Assembly: GCF_013204845.1 (NCBI RefSeq)
Contig: NZ_JABMKY010000021.1
Span: 1 to 64,000 of the forward strand
Source of the DNA: Paenibacillus qinlingensis
GTDB taxonomy: Bacteria > Bacillota > Bacilli > Paenibacillales > NBRC-103111
Reading direction: 5' to 3'
Length of the DNA stretch: 64,000 nt
Shown here: positions 43,011 to 51,588 of the stretch, in pieces
Numbering within the stretch: position 1 is the first letter of the stretch
Layout of the letters: each line of letters opens with the position of its first letter
The notes under the pieces: model-generated
Seen by the model: only the letters and a program-made list of their open reading frames with translations
Databases searched by the model: none
Told to the model about the DNA's origin: nothing
Made by a program: the position numbers and the translations under genes

Positions 43011-45236
43011 ATGAAAAATAGCTTGAAAGCGCTGTTCGCTTCCGTACTGATGCTTATACTCGTCTTATGGGCATTACCAGTTATCACGTCAGCCAGCACA
43101 AGTATCATTGTGGATAACGGCCAAACGAGTTTGATCACGTATACCGGGACTTGGACCCAAAGCACAGATTCCTCTTACTACAGCAGCACCAAATCCGTAT
43201 CTAATACGTCAGGTAGTAAGTTGAGTTTTACCTTTATTGGAACGGAAATTAACCTGTATACGAAGAAAACAGCAGCTAGCGGCAAATACGATGTGTATCT
43301 AGATGGCGTTTACGATGCAACTCCAGATGCGTATAGTGCAGTCGACCAGGCACAGGTGAAAACGTACAGTAAAACAGGACTTTCTGCAGATACACATACC
43401 ATCGAATTACGCCTAAATGGGCAAAAGAATGCGAGCTCCACAGGCTATTATGTTGGGTTTGATTATTTGAGTTATGAGCCTGCCTATCTCATTAAAGATA
43501 ATGGCAGCACAAGTATCACCTATACAGGTACGTGGACGCACAGCAGTGATGCGAACTTTTATGGCGGGACCAAATCCGTATCGAGTACGAGTGGGAGTAG
43601 AGCTGACTTGTCGTTTACAGGTACAGACATCCACATTTATACGAAAACATCTGCTGCTACAGGCAAGTACGATGTCTACGTAGACGGCGTGTTCGATGCT
43701 ACCGTGGATACTTATAGTCCAGGCGATCAATACAAGGTGAAAACGTATAGTAAAGAGGGGCTTTCGAACAGCCCCCACACGGTTAGCCTGCGCTTGGCTG
43801 GGCAGAAAAATGCAAGTTCGGGAGGTTTGTTCATTGGGGTAGATTATTTTGAATATGGGGTAGGTAGCGGGCTAAGCCTGAACGATTTACCGAATTACCG
43901 AGTCTTTCAACGGGGAATTGGCAATAACCATAACACTGACGTCACGCTTACGGGTAGCTATAATACATCTAACACAGCGAATATCCAAGCCAGAGTTGTT
44001 CAGCACGGGACTTCGGCAGAGGTGGTTCCTTGGACAACTATCGTTAGCTCTCCATCAGGAGGAACATACTCGGGCAGCTTAAGTGTTCCGCAGGGTGGCT
44101 GGTACAATATTCAAATTCGAGCCAGAGATAGTAGTGGCGATATTGTGGGTACTCAAAATGGCGCGAACAAATGGGGCGTTGGCATCGTCATTCTCGCCAT
44201 TGGGCAATCCAACATGGTCGGCTACGGACAAGAGATGCCTTATGTTGTGGCGAACGATCTTGTAGCGAATTTTACTAGAAGCAATATGTGGTCGCATCTG
44301 GTGGATCCGTATGATGGTGGAGGCGCTGGTTCCTCCATGGTACCAGCTTTAGGCAACGCGTTGACCGCCTATTACAACATCCCCGTAGCCTTCGTGCCTG
44401 CGGCAGTTGGTGGGACTTCGTTAATCGGAAACACTAATTCCAACTGGTCATATCGGAATTCGGCCAACCATGCAGATACGGCGGGGCTTTACGGCAATTC
44501 AGTTGCGAGAGCGCGCGCTGCAGGCGGGGTTGAACTTCTCATTTGGAACCAAGGAGAGCAAGATTCACGTGATCATAACGCGAACCCGACCTATGATCTC
44601 CGGGCGACTTACCGAACAGCGTTCACGAAGATGATAACGAACTACCGGGAGGATCTGTACAGCACGATTCCGATTTTCATCAATCAAGTAGGGCAAGTGA
44701 ATAGCACACTGCGCACGGATGCGGAGTGGTCAGCGGTTCGCAGCGCGCAGAGCGACTTGGATAACGGGACGAATATCCTGCTCGCAACGACGGAGATTGG
44801 ATTCTCCTTATCGGACACCGTTCACTTCTCAACGGCGTCGTCGGCGATTATCGGCCCGCGATATGCGAATGCCATCAAGTATTACTTTGGAGACAGCACT
44901 TCCTATAGGGGACCGAGAGCGACATCTGCTGCCTTCACGACAGCCAGCAAGAATGAAGTGGACGTTACGTTAATGCCTGGCGGTGGGACAGATTTCACAC
45001 CAACAACCGGTATCACAGGGTTCAAAGTCTGGGACGGGGCAACGGCTGTTGCCATCACTTCAGCGAGCAGGCTGAATGGGACAACGATTCGGCTGCAGCT
45101 TGCCGCAAGCATTGTGGGGAGCGGTAGCGTCACCTACCAGTACGGCATGAATCCAGTCAGTACCGGCATGGTAGGGGATAACAGTGCTCTGCAGCTTCCA
45201 CTAGAGCCGACTGGTGATGCGATTAGTATTCAATAG
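43011..45236 (+). CDS. Secreted SGNH-fold carbohydrate esterase (sialate O-acetylesterase-like)
   Basis: A 741-residue exported esterase. Signal peptide 1-28. Two tandem copies (about 29-150 and 152-285) of the module that ends the upstream GH5 protein. The catalytic domain (about 370-640) shows nucleophile Ser400 in AIGQSNM, the WNQGEQD block and Asp602/His605 in DTVH, all marks of the CE6/DUF303 acetylesterase group. The C-terminal 80 residues form a beta domain. It would deacetylate the polymer attacked by GH5. Same-strand, 21 bp after the GH5 gene, with a shared terminator. Confidence 0.88.
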   Translation: MKNSLKALFASVLMLILVLWALPVITSASTSIIVDNGQTSLITYTGTWTQSTDSSYYSSTKSVSNTSGSKLSFTFIGTEINLYTKKTAASGKYDVYLDGVYDATPDAYSAVDQAQVKTYSKTGLSADTHTIELRLNGQKNASSTGYYVGFDYLSYEPAYLIKDNGSTSITYTGTWTHSSDANFYGGTKSVSSTSGSRADLSFTGTDIHIYTKTSAATGKYDVYVDGVFDATVDTYSPGDQYKVKTYSKEGLSNSPHTVSLRLAGQKNASSGGLFIGVDYFEYGVGSGLSLNDLPNYRVFQRGIGNNHNTDVTLTGSYNTSNTANIQARVVQHGTSAEVVPWTTIVSSPSGGTYSGSLSVPQGGWYNIQIRARDSSGDIVGTQNGANKWGVGIVILAIGQSNMVGYGQEMPYVVANDLVANFTRSNMWSHLVDPYDGGGAGSSMVPALGNALTAYYNIPVAFVPAAVGGTSLIGNTNSNWSYRNSANHADTAGLYGNSVARARAAGGVELLIWNQGEQDSRDHNANPTYDLRATYRTAFTKMITNYREDLYSTIPIFINQVGQVNSTLRTDAEWSAVRSAQSDLDNGTNILLATTEIGFSLSDTVHFSTASSAIIGPRYANAIKYYFGDSTSYRGPRATSAAFTTASKNEVDVTLMPGGGTDFTPTTGITGFKVWDGATAVAITSASRLNGTTIRLQLAASIVGSGSVTYQYGMNPVSTGMVGDNSALQLPLEPTGDAISIQ

Positions 45237-45247
45237 GGTTTACATGT

Positions 45248-45284
45248 AAACCGTCCTGGCCGCGAGCCTGGGCGGTTTTTTTTA
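45248..45284 (+). terminator. Intrinsic terminator after the GH5/esterase pair
   Basis: AAACCGTCC/GGGCGGTTT stem with inner GGC/GCC, followed by eight T. A perfect 16-bp palindrome GGTTTACATGTAAACC (45237-45252) overlaps its start, and may be a separate protein site. Confidence 0.88.
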
Positions 45285-45295
45285 ATGGTTGTATC

Positions 45296-45325
45296 TGGAT
45301 AATCAACCACAACTGGTAAATACTA
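45296..45325 (+). promoter_or_regulatory. Sigma-G type (forespore) promoter of the germination operon
   Basis: TGGATA (45296-45301), 17-bp spacer and AATACTA (45319-45325) match the sigma-G pattern TGAATA-17/18-CATACTA at 11 of 13 positions. It lies about 30 bp before the gerA-type start, as expected for a gene expressed in the forespore. Confidence 0.72.
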
Positions 45326-45355
45326 ACGGAAATGTGGTTGGACGGAGGGGATGGT

Positions 45356-46783
45356 ATGGAAATGCAACAGGATTCTTTTCTGATTTCTGAGGAGATCGAG
45401 GTGAATATACAGAAGCTATTCCAGTGCTTCCATTCGTCTGATGATGTGCGATCTAGGGATTTTACTCTGCATGGATTAAAGGGAAGTATACTCTATCTGA
45501 CTACGGTAACGGATAAAGACAAGCTGCAAACCGATATACTAAGACCGTTGCTTCAAGCTGGGGAAGGCCGTCTAGAAGATATTCTTCCCATTATGGATAT
45601 CGATTTTGTTACCGATTTGAACTCCGCGGCGGCTGGGATGCTTCAGGGCAGATGTGCGATACTGATTCATCAGCGAATGGACATCGTCATGGTAGATGCA
45701 ACTGCAAGGGTTGCTCACAGTATGGGAGAGCCGCAAAATGAACAAACGGTTCGCGGATCGCATGTAGGTTTTGTCGATGACGTTTCCGTTAACTCGCAAT
45801 TAATCCACCAACGATTGAAGAATGTGAACTTGGTTGAGCGGCAATTCACACTGGGGGCAGAAAGCCCAACGAGCGTAAAACTCATTTACATGTGTGATGT
45901 GGCCGATATGAACGTAGTCGATGAAATTATTGCCAATCTGCTCACAAACCAAGCTACCTTTATTAAGTCTCCTGGGCAGATCACAAATCGTTTGGAAGCC
46001 AGCTATTTATCGCCATTCCCTCAAATGTTATTTACCGAAAGACCAGATAGTACAGTAGCGCATTTAATGGAAGGACGAGTGGCGCTATTGGTGGACGGAT
46101 GCTCTTTCGCTACGATACTGCCGGTGACATTCTTTATGTTCTTCCAAGCGGCGGATGATTTCAATGTCAGGTGGTGGAACGGGACTTTTTTCCGATTCCT
46201 CCGGTTAATTAGCGTCATGATTGGTATTGCGCTGCCTTCGGTATACATATCGATTGTCTCTAATCATTTTGATATTCTGCCGATCGATTTAGTGTTTTCC
46301 CTAAAAGCCTCGTTGGAAAATATCCCATTTAATCCGCTTATGGAAGCTTTATTTATGCTTACCGTACTGGAGCTACTAAGAGAAGCGGCGATCCGACTGC
46401 CCAAATCGATTGCATCGACGCTGTCCATTGTAGGTGGGTTAGTTATTGGAAGTGAGGTGGTCAATGCGAACCTCGTTTCCACGACGATGATTGTCGTTAT
46501 TTCCCTGACCGCCGTTGCTTCGTTCAGCATACCCTCTCATGAAATGCGCCTAGCGATTCGACTGATCTCATTCCCGATTATGATCGCATCCTCGTTATTG
46601 GGTTTTGTAGGCATTTCTTTTAGTTTCAGCTTGTTATTCATGCATTTAAGTAAGCTTGAAACGTTCGGCGTTCCTTACTTTTATCCGTTTATGCCTTTTA
46701 ATCCAAGGCGTATTCTGATGGCTCTTGTTCAGCTGCCAAGACGAATCTTCGGCAGAAAAGCGTCCGATAGGAGGGCATCATGA
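45356..46783 (+). CDS. Spore germination protein, GerA family (A subunit)
   Basis: A 475-residue A subunit of a germinant receptor. The N-terminal half (about 20-275) is the soluble ligand-related region, with conserved VDDVSVNSQLIHQRLKN and the SPFPQMLFTERPD segment. From about 280 there are five to six membrane helices (VALLVDGCSFATILPVTFF, PFNPLMEALFMLTVLELLREAAIRLP). It sits in the spore inner membrane with the B and C subunits. GGAGGGG five bases before ATG 45356 sets the start; an upstream in-frame ATG (45332) has none. The next gene overlaps by four bases. Confidence 0.93.
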   Translation: MEMQQDSFLISEEIEVNIQKLFQCFHSSDDVRSRDFTLHGLKGSILYLTTVTDKDKLQTDILRPLLQAGEGRLEDILPIMDIDFVTDLNSAAAGMLQGRCAILIHQRMDIVMVDATARVAHSMGEPQNEQTVRGSHVGFVDDVSVNSQLIHQRLKNVNLVERQFTLGAESPTSVKLIYMCDVADMNVVDEIIANLLTNQATFIKSPGQITNRLEASYLSPFPQMLFTERPDSTVAHLMEGRVALLVDGCSFATILPVTFFMFFQAADDFNVRWWNGTFFRFLRLISVMIGIALPSVYISIVSNHFDILPIDLVFSLKASLENIPFNPLMEALFMLTVLELLREAAIRLPKSIASTLSIVGGLVIGSEVVNANLVSTTMIVVISLTAVASFSIPSHEMRLAIRLISFPIMIASSLLGFVGISFSFSLLFMHLSKLETFGVPYFYPFMPFNPRRILMALVQLPRRIFGRKASDRRAS

Positions 46784-47850
46784 CACGGGTTCAGTTGTTT
46801 GCTTTCATTTTACAAACACAGATCGGTATCGCCGTATTGTCGTTCCCTTATGATTTACATAAAGCAGCTGGTGCGGATGGATGGATTTCAATTCTCTTGG
46901 CTGGTGGGTGTGTGCAGCTCATCTTAGTCGGTTACGTCCTTTTGTGCAAAAGGTTTCCACAGAAAAACCTCTATGAGTTCGCACCGCTTATTGTTGGGAA
47001 ATGGTTGGGAAATACAATTACCGCCATATTCATCGCGCATTTTACTTTTACAACCTGTCTTGTTCTATTGCTGGAAATGACGTTCGTGGAGCTTTGGATA
47101 CTGCCTTTTTCTAATCCGTGGCTTATCATCGTGGCTAATTGTTTGGTTTGTATTTACCTTGCCAAGGAGAATATTCGGATTATTGCCCGGTACCATGCGC
47201 TGATTACCCTCTTAATTATTGTTATGCTGGCGATTATGCTGACAAGCTTCCGCACGACGGATTACCGCTTTTTATTACCGATAGGGCAAGAAAGTTTACA
47301 TGGGATTATGATGGGAGTCAAAAGCTCCGTCCTTTCTTTTTTAGGTTTTGAAGTGTTTCTCGTGCTGAATTCCGATATCCAAGCGCAAGGAAAGAGCTTG
47401 ATTACGCCTATTCTGTGGGCAAATGGATTGGCAACATTGTTTTTTATGATCGTAGTTCTCATTTGCTTTTTGAATTTCAGTCCAGAGTCGCTTGACTTCA
47501 TCCCACAGCCTGTACCGTATTATTTAAACGGCATTTCACTGCCTTTTTTGGAACGATTGGATCTGCTCTTTCTTTCCATATGGTTGGTGAAAGTGACTGC
47601 AACACTGATCAGTTACATCTATTGTGCCAGTAAGGGCTTGGGCTATCTATTCCAAAACAAAGAGCATAAGAAAGTCGTTTATTTTCTAGTTCCTATAGTT
47701 TGTTTAACGGGAATCTTTTGGAGATCAGAGGCAAGAGTTCAATTTCTATCGAAAGTCACGGAGGTGGAAGGCTTTATCACTTTAGGTATTCCAATTGTAC
47801 TCTTAATTGTGGCCTGGCTAATGGGAAAAAGGGGGCAATTACCGGCATGA
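46780..47850 (+). CDS. Spore germination protein, GerB family (permease-like B subunit)
   Basis: A 356-residue protein with ten membrane helices of the amino acid/polyamine transporter superfamily (QLFAFILQTQIGIAVLSFP start, conserved PYDLHKAAGADGWIS). In germinant receptors it binds the nutrient within the membrane. The ATG overlaps the stop of the A subunit (ATGA), and its own stop overlaps the C subunit start in the same way, showing a tightly coupled three-gene operon. Germinant not predictable. Confidence 0.92.
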   Translation: MTRVQLFAFILQTQIGIAVLSFPYDLHKAAGADGWISILLAGGCVQLILVGYVLLCKRFPQKNLYEFAPLIVGKWLGNTITAIFIAHFTFTTCLVLLLEMTFVELWILPFSNPWLIIVANCLVCIYLAKENIRIIARYHALITLLIIVMLAIMLTSFRTTDYRFLLPIGQESLHGIMMGVKSSVLSFLGFEVFLVLNSDIQAQGKSLITPILWANGLATLFFMIVVLICFLNFSPESLDFIPQPVPYYLNGISLPFLERLDLLFLSIWLVKVTATLISYIYCASKGLGYLFQNKEHKKVVYFLVPIVCLTGIFWRSEARVQFLSKVTEVEGFITLGIPIVLLIVAWLMGKRGQLPA

Positions 47851-48959
47851 GGAGTCTCGCAATTGGCTGTCTGATGGCTCTGCTGCTTTCCGGCTGCAAC
47901 TATCATAATGAACTCAAAAACCTGCAACTGATTTACGCAACATCCATAGATGTGAATGGCAATAACGATATCGTCACTACGGTAACCATTCAATCCCCAG
48001 GCGGGAAGGAAAGGACATCGCCCGTGCATGAGGTATTGTCGGCATCAGGACCTACCCTGCAAGAATCGCTGTATAAAAAAATCGGTTTGCAGATTGCAGG
48101 TCCGATCGGTACATCCAAAAATCAAGTCATGTTGATTGGTGAAAAGTTGGCGAAACAAGATTTGGGCGATATCCTCGACTCCACATTTCGAAATGCCAAT
48201 GATCCGATGCTGGCCAAAGTAGCCATTGTTCGCGGCAATGCTGGCGAGTTAATTCGCCTAGATCGTATCGGGTCAGCGACGTCAGGGGAATATTTGCGGA
48301 AAATCATCATGAGCGCGAGGTATGAAACGGTCATACCTTCGATTACGCTACATTCCCTCTATCCGACGTTGCACGATGCAGGGCGCGATCCGGTTATTCC
48401 ACTGCTTAGGAAAGAGTCGGATAAAGCAGTTGTAGATGGTTTAGCCTTGTTGAACGAGCGGAAATATACCGGGTACTCGTTAACGCCGGAGCAATCGACG
48501 CTTATCCTATTGATGAATGGGAATAAAGCCAACGTTTGTGTAATCACACGAAATGTAAAGGAGGAATCGATTCCAGAAGACCCTTCTGACTATTTAACTT
48601 TAAACATCTCTAGTTTAAAGCAAGACAAGCAGGTGTGGGTTGACACAGATGGCCGGGTTCAGGCGAGAATCAATTTGAAAATGAAAGGTTCCGTAATTGA
48701 AACAGCCAAATTTGATTTGTCTGAGAAGCAGAAATTTGAGCAAATGAATACGCGATTCTCTGAGATTTTGACGAAAGAAGCCAATGAGATTTGTAAACTA
48801 ACGCAACGTGCGAATTCAGATGCATTGGGCATAGCGCGGGAGGTGATGGCATTTTACCCAAAAGAGTGGAAAAAGATGGATTGGGAGACCGAATATCCGA
48901 AGGTTAACTTTCAAGTTTCGATGAGAGTAGAGATTGTTTCACATGGGATTATTAATTAG
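47847..48959 (+). CDS. Spore germination lipoprotein, Ger(x)C family (C subunit)
   Basis: A 370-residue lipoprotein. Signal MRSLAIGCLMALLLSGCNYH with lipobox LSGC (Cys17). The body follows the GerC layout with three alpha/beta domains (IDVNGNNDIVTTVTIQ, LNERKYTGYSLTPEQ, and C-terminal AREVMAFYPKEWKKMDW). It completes the receptor begun at 45356. ATG 47847 overlaps the stop of the B subunit by four bases; a longer frame begins at 47700 but lies entirely within the B-subunit gene. Confidence 0.93.
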   Translation: MRSLAIGCLMALLLSGCNYHNELKNLQLIYATSIDVNGNNDIVTTVTIQSPGGKERTSPVHEVLSASGPTLQESLYKKIGLQIAGPIGTSKNQVMLIGEKLAKQDLGDILDSTFRNANDPMLAKVAIVRGNAGELIRLDRIGSATSGEYLRKIIMSARYETVIPSITLHSLYPTLHDAGRDPVIPLLRKESDKAVVDGLALLNERKYTGYSLTPEQSTLILLMNGNKANVCVITRNVKEESIPEDPSDYLTLNISSLKQDKQVWVDTDGRVQARINLKMKGSVIETAKFDLSEKQKFEQMNTRFSEILTKEANEICKLTQRANSDALGIAREVMAFYPKEWKKMDWETEYPKVNFQVSMRVEIVSHGIIN

Positions 48960-48985
48960 TGAGTAGCAACATGCGAGGCTACATA

Positions 48986-49027
48986 GTAGGTATCCTAAAG
49001 TATACTTGGTACCTTTAAAGTGCCTAC
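48986..49027. promoter_or_regulatory. Candidate operator ahead of the FMN reductase gene
   Basis: Outer arms GTAGGTA and TGCCTAC (one mismatch), inner palindrome AAGTATACTT, and a GGTACC between. It ends just upstream of a possible promoter TTCCAG-17-TATACT (49028-49056). Similar GTA-rich inverted sites precede HxlR/MarR-controlled redox genes in Bacillus, but assignment to a regulator is inference and no such regulator gene is in the window. Confidence 0.4.
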
Positions 49028-49107
49028 TTCCAGTGGTCCAAATTAATCGTTATACTGATGAAGTTACGTTAAGTAAGTAATTCACTTTATTTTAGGAGGT
49101 AACAAAG

Positions 49108-49653
49108 ATGTCGAATGAACTGAAAATTGGTATTATTCTTGGCAGCACGCGTCAAGGTCGTGTTAGCCCACAAGTAGGAGAATGGGTTAAGTCAATTGCT
49201 GACGGGCGTGGAGATGCTGAGTACGAAATAGTTGATATTGCCGAGTACAAATTGCCTTTCTTCGGAGAAGGCACTGGTGAAGAGCCTGGACTCGCAGCAT
49301 GGAATACGAAACTTGAAGGCCTGGACGGATTTGTATTCGTTGTCCAAGAATATAATCACAGTATTACAGGTGCTTTGAAAAATGCATTGGACTCCGCACG
49401 TGAGCCGTGGAATAACAAAGCCGCTGGTATCGTGAGCTACGGTTCAACAGGTGGTGCTCGTGCAGCAGAACATCTGCGTGGTATTCTTGGTGAGCTATTG
49501 GTAGCAGACGTTCGTGTGCATCCGACATTCTCTTTGTTTACAGATTTCGAGAACTTCTCCGTATTCAAGCCAGCTGATCTACATAAAGACAATGTGAATG
49601 CGATGCTTGACCAAGTGAAAGCTTGGAGCGGCGCGTTGAAAACGTTGAGATAA
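49108..49653 (+). CDS. NAD(P)H-dependent FMN reductase family protein
   Basis: A 181-residue flavodoxin-like protein. The phosphate-binding loop GSTRQGRVSPQVGEW lies at residues 11-25 and the flavin-contacting VQEYNHSITGALKNALD segment at about 79-95, followed by YGSTGG. These enzymes reduce quinones, azo dyes or FMN and often respond to electrophile stress. A TAGGAGG ribosome site precedes ATG 49108. Monocistronic with its own terminator. Substrate uncertain. Confidence 0.92.
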   Translation: MSNELKIGIILGSTRQGRVSPQVGEWVKSIADGRGDAEYEIVDIAEYKLPFFGEGTGEEPGLAAWNTKLEGLDGFVFVVQEYNHSITGALKNALDSAREPWNNKAAGIVSYGSTGGARAAEHLRGILGELLVADVRVHPTFSLFTDFENFSVFKPADLHKDNVNAMLDQVKAWSGALKTLR

Positions 49654-49666
49654 ATATTGGAAGTAA

Positions 49667-49716
49667 GGGCAGTCCCCAAAGTAGATCATTCTACTTTAGG
49701 GCTGCCCTTTTTTTTC
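49667..49716 (+). terminator. Intrinsic terminator after the FMN reductase gene
   Basis: GGGCAGTCCC with AAAGTAGA pairs with TCTACTTT and GGGCTGCCC-type arm around TCAT, followed by nine T. Confidence 0.92.
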
Positions 49717-49752
49717 GGAGAAATAGGGTCCTGTCGTTCCTATTGATGTCCC

Positions 49753-49792
49753 TATGTACATAACCTCAGATTGAGATTATTATGTGCATAAC
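49753..49792. promoter_or_regulatory. 12-bp direct repeats upstream of the Btr-like regulator gene
   Basis: TATGTACATAAC (49753-49764) and TATGTGCATAAC (49781-49792), 28 bp apart with one mismatch; each holds a near-perfect palindrome. They lie in front of the regulator start and are candidate control sites. The regulator is not known. Confidence 0.4.
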
Positions 49793-49819
49793 AAGGTCGT
49801 ACAGGGAAGGTGATGGCGA

Positions 49820-51451
49820 GTGTCTTTTCCGCAAGGTATAGAGCCAGCAACACTTGATTATATAGAAGAGCGATGGTTTAAGCTTGCCGATATCCAACAT
49901 ATTCAGGAGAGTGATGGCAACTGGCTGCTTGAGCGTCAAATGCTAGAATCCTATTTGCTAATTGTGATTGTAGAGGGGCAAGGGCAGTTGACCGTTGATT
50001 CGGCAAGCAGCCTGGTGACATCAGAAGAAGTATGGATATGCAGGCCAGGACAATGGGTAGAGGCAAATATGTATGCTTTTGAGAAGAAAGGCTTCTATTT
50101 GTTTACATTTGATATAGGTTTGGCAACACGATTGTCGAAGGAAAGCTCTACCGAACAGAGTGCGGATTTTCCTGTTATTGGATCGGCTTCTATCTCGGCC
50201 TCTGAGGTTATTCCATTATGCCAGGTGATCTGCCAACATTGGTTTGGGGATAATAAGCTGCAACGATTGCGGAGTCAAGGCGCTTTTCACGAGTTGTTGT
50301 GTTGTGTTCTCCAGAAGCAGGTTCCCATACAGTTGAATAGCTTGACGGCCATGATTGAAAAAGCCAAAAGCTACATCGATGAGCATTGCCGGGAACAAAT
50401 TTCATTTGAAAAATTGGCCCAAGAGGCAGGGATCAGTTCCCGTCATTTCAGGAGATTGTTCAAGAGCTTATACGGGAAAAGCTCGGTAGACTACTTGACG
50501 GAATTGCGGATGAATCATGCGCGAGAGCTGATGAGGAAGCCTGATATTCCGTTGTGGGAAGTGGCGCAGAATGTCGGGTATCATGATGAAAGCCACTTTA
50601 GGCGTGCTTTTAAAAGTCATATCGGTATTTCCCCAGCGCTTTATTTGAAAAACCATCAGTTGAAGATCGCCGCCTACAGTTGGCCTAATATTGGGATGTT
50701 GCTACCGCTCCAAGTCATTCCATTCGCAGCACCCATTGATCATTACTGGACGGACTATTATCGTAGCAAATTCGGTTTCGATGTTAAGGTGCGTTTGCGA
50801 CATGACTACGATTTTAATCGGAAATCGCTTCTTGTTTCCCGTCCGGATCGCATTATCGCTATTGATGATTTTTTGCCGGTTCGAGAGCAGGAAATGCTCA
50901 CGCATATTGCTCCTGTATTATTTATTCCGTGGAAAACGAAGGATTGGCGAGAGCATTTGCTTATGGTAGGAGCATTTCTTGAGAAAAGACAGGAAGCCGA
51001 AACATGGTTAACCAACTATGACTACAATCAAGGTTTGATCAGTGAACAAGTCAGACGGCTCGTTCAACGCGAAAAGCTGATTGTCATTATGATTGATAGA
51101 AAAAATATGTATCGCTGGGGAAAAGGGTATGAAGGTACAGCGATGTTTCATCAGCTGCCGCTGTCGCCCGCTCGTCATCTGGATTCTCTCGACGCCAGTT
51201 ACGAATTGATTGATCCCCAACAAGCCGCTGAATGTGACGCGGATCGCATACTGATGCTGATTTCGGAGGATGGGGCGTCGCACGCAACGTTACAAACCTT
51301 GAATAGCTCAGAGGAATGGCAGAATATGAAAGCATACAGAGAAAAACGTGTGTCCCTCATCCAGATTGGGCCTTGGTATGAATATTCCGCCTTCAATCAT
51401 GATCTGATCCAGAAGCAAGTTCTCCAGCTATTTGGATCATTACGTACATAG
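49820..51451 (+). CDS. AraC-type regulator fused to a siderophore-binding-protein domain (Btr/YbbB-like)
   Basis: A 543-residue fusion. Residues 30-120 form a cupin-like start. Residues about 175-275 form the AraC helix-turn-helix (ISFEKLAQEAGISSRHFRRLF and IPLWEVAQNVGYHDESHFRRAF). Residues 285-540 resemble a class III periplasmic-binding protein (FepB/BtuF type). This is the layout of B. subtilis Btr, which binds ferri-bacillibactin inside the cell and activates its importer. Here the importer genes follow directly (51589-53710). Start GTG 49820 has GGAAGGTGATGG upstream. Confidence 0.9.
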   Translation: MSFPQGIEPATLDYIEERWFKLADIQHIQESDGNWLLERQMLESYLLIVIVEGQGQLTVDSASSLVTSEEVWICRPGQWVEANMYAFEKKGFYLFTFDIGLATRLSKESSTEQSADFPVIGSASISASEVIPLCQVICQHWFGDNKLQRLRSQGAFHELLCCVLQKQVPIQLNSLTAMIEKAKSYIDEHCREQISFEKLAQEAGISSRHFRRLFKSLYGKSSVDYLTELRMNHARELMRKPDIPLWEVAQNVGYHDESHFRRAFKSHIGISPALYLKNHQLKIAAYSWPNIGMLLPLQVIPFAAPIDHYWTDYYRSKFGFDVKVRLRHDYDFNRKSLLVSRPDRIIAIDDFLPVREQEMLTHIAPVLFIPWKTKDWREHLLMVGAFLEKRQEAETWLTNYDYNQGLISEQVRRLVQREKLIVIMIDRKNMYRWGKGYEGTAMFHQLPLSPARHLDSLDASYELIDPQQAAECDADRILMLISEDGASHATLQTLNSSEEWQNMKAYREKRVSLIQIGPWYEYSAFNHDLIQKQVLQLFGSLRT

Positions 51452-51456
51452 AGGAT

Positions 51457-51484
51457 GTCCGAAATATACTTTTTCTCGTCCGAA
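51457..51484 (+). promoter_or_regulatory. Candidate AraC/Btr activator site: GTCCGAA direct repeat, 21-bp period
   Basis: GTCCGAA at 51457-51463 and 51478-51484. The 21-bp distance is two helical turns, the classical spacing for tandem AraC-family half-sites. It lies upstream of the possible -10 TATACT (51516-51521) and of the Fur box. Not experimentally supported. Confidence 0.5.
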
Positions 51485-51533
51485 TTTTTCATTTACGTTG
51501 GAGCAGGGGATGCTTTATACTTCTGTTATTGGT

Positions 51534-51552
51534 GATAATGAGAATCGTTATC
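51534..51552. promoter_or_regulatory. Fur box upstream of the siderophore-binding protein gene
   Basis: GATAATGAGAATCGTTATC matches the classical 19-bp Fur consensus GATAATGATAATCATTATC at 17 positions and is centred just after a possible start site. Iron repression of the following operon is expected. Confidence 0.9.
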
Positions 51553-51588
51553 ATATATGTAAATGAAAATTTGGAGGCGTAGTTCGTT

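Noticed and set aside
47700..47846. Upstream extension of the GerC-type gene
   Set aside because: It lies within the B-subunit gene and would hide the lipoprotein signal, which begins at ATG 47847.
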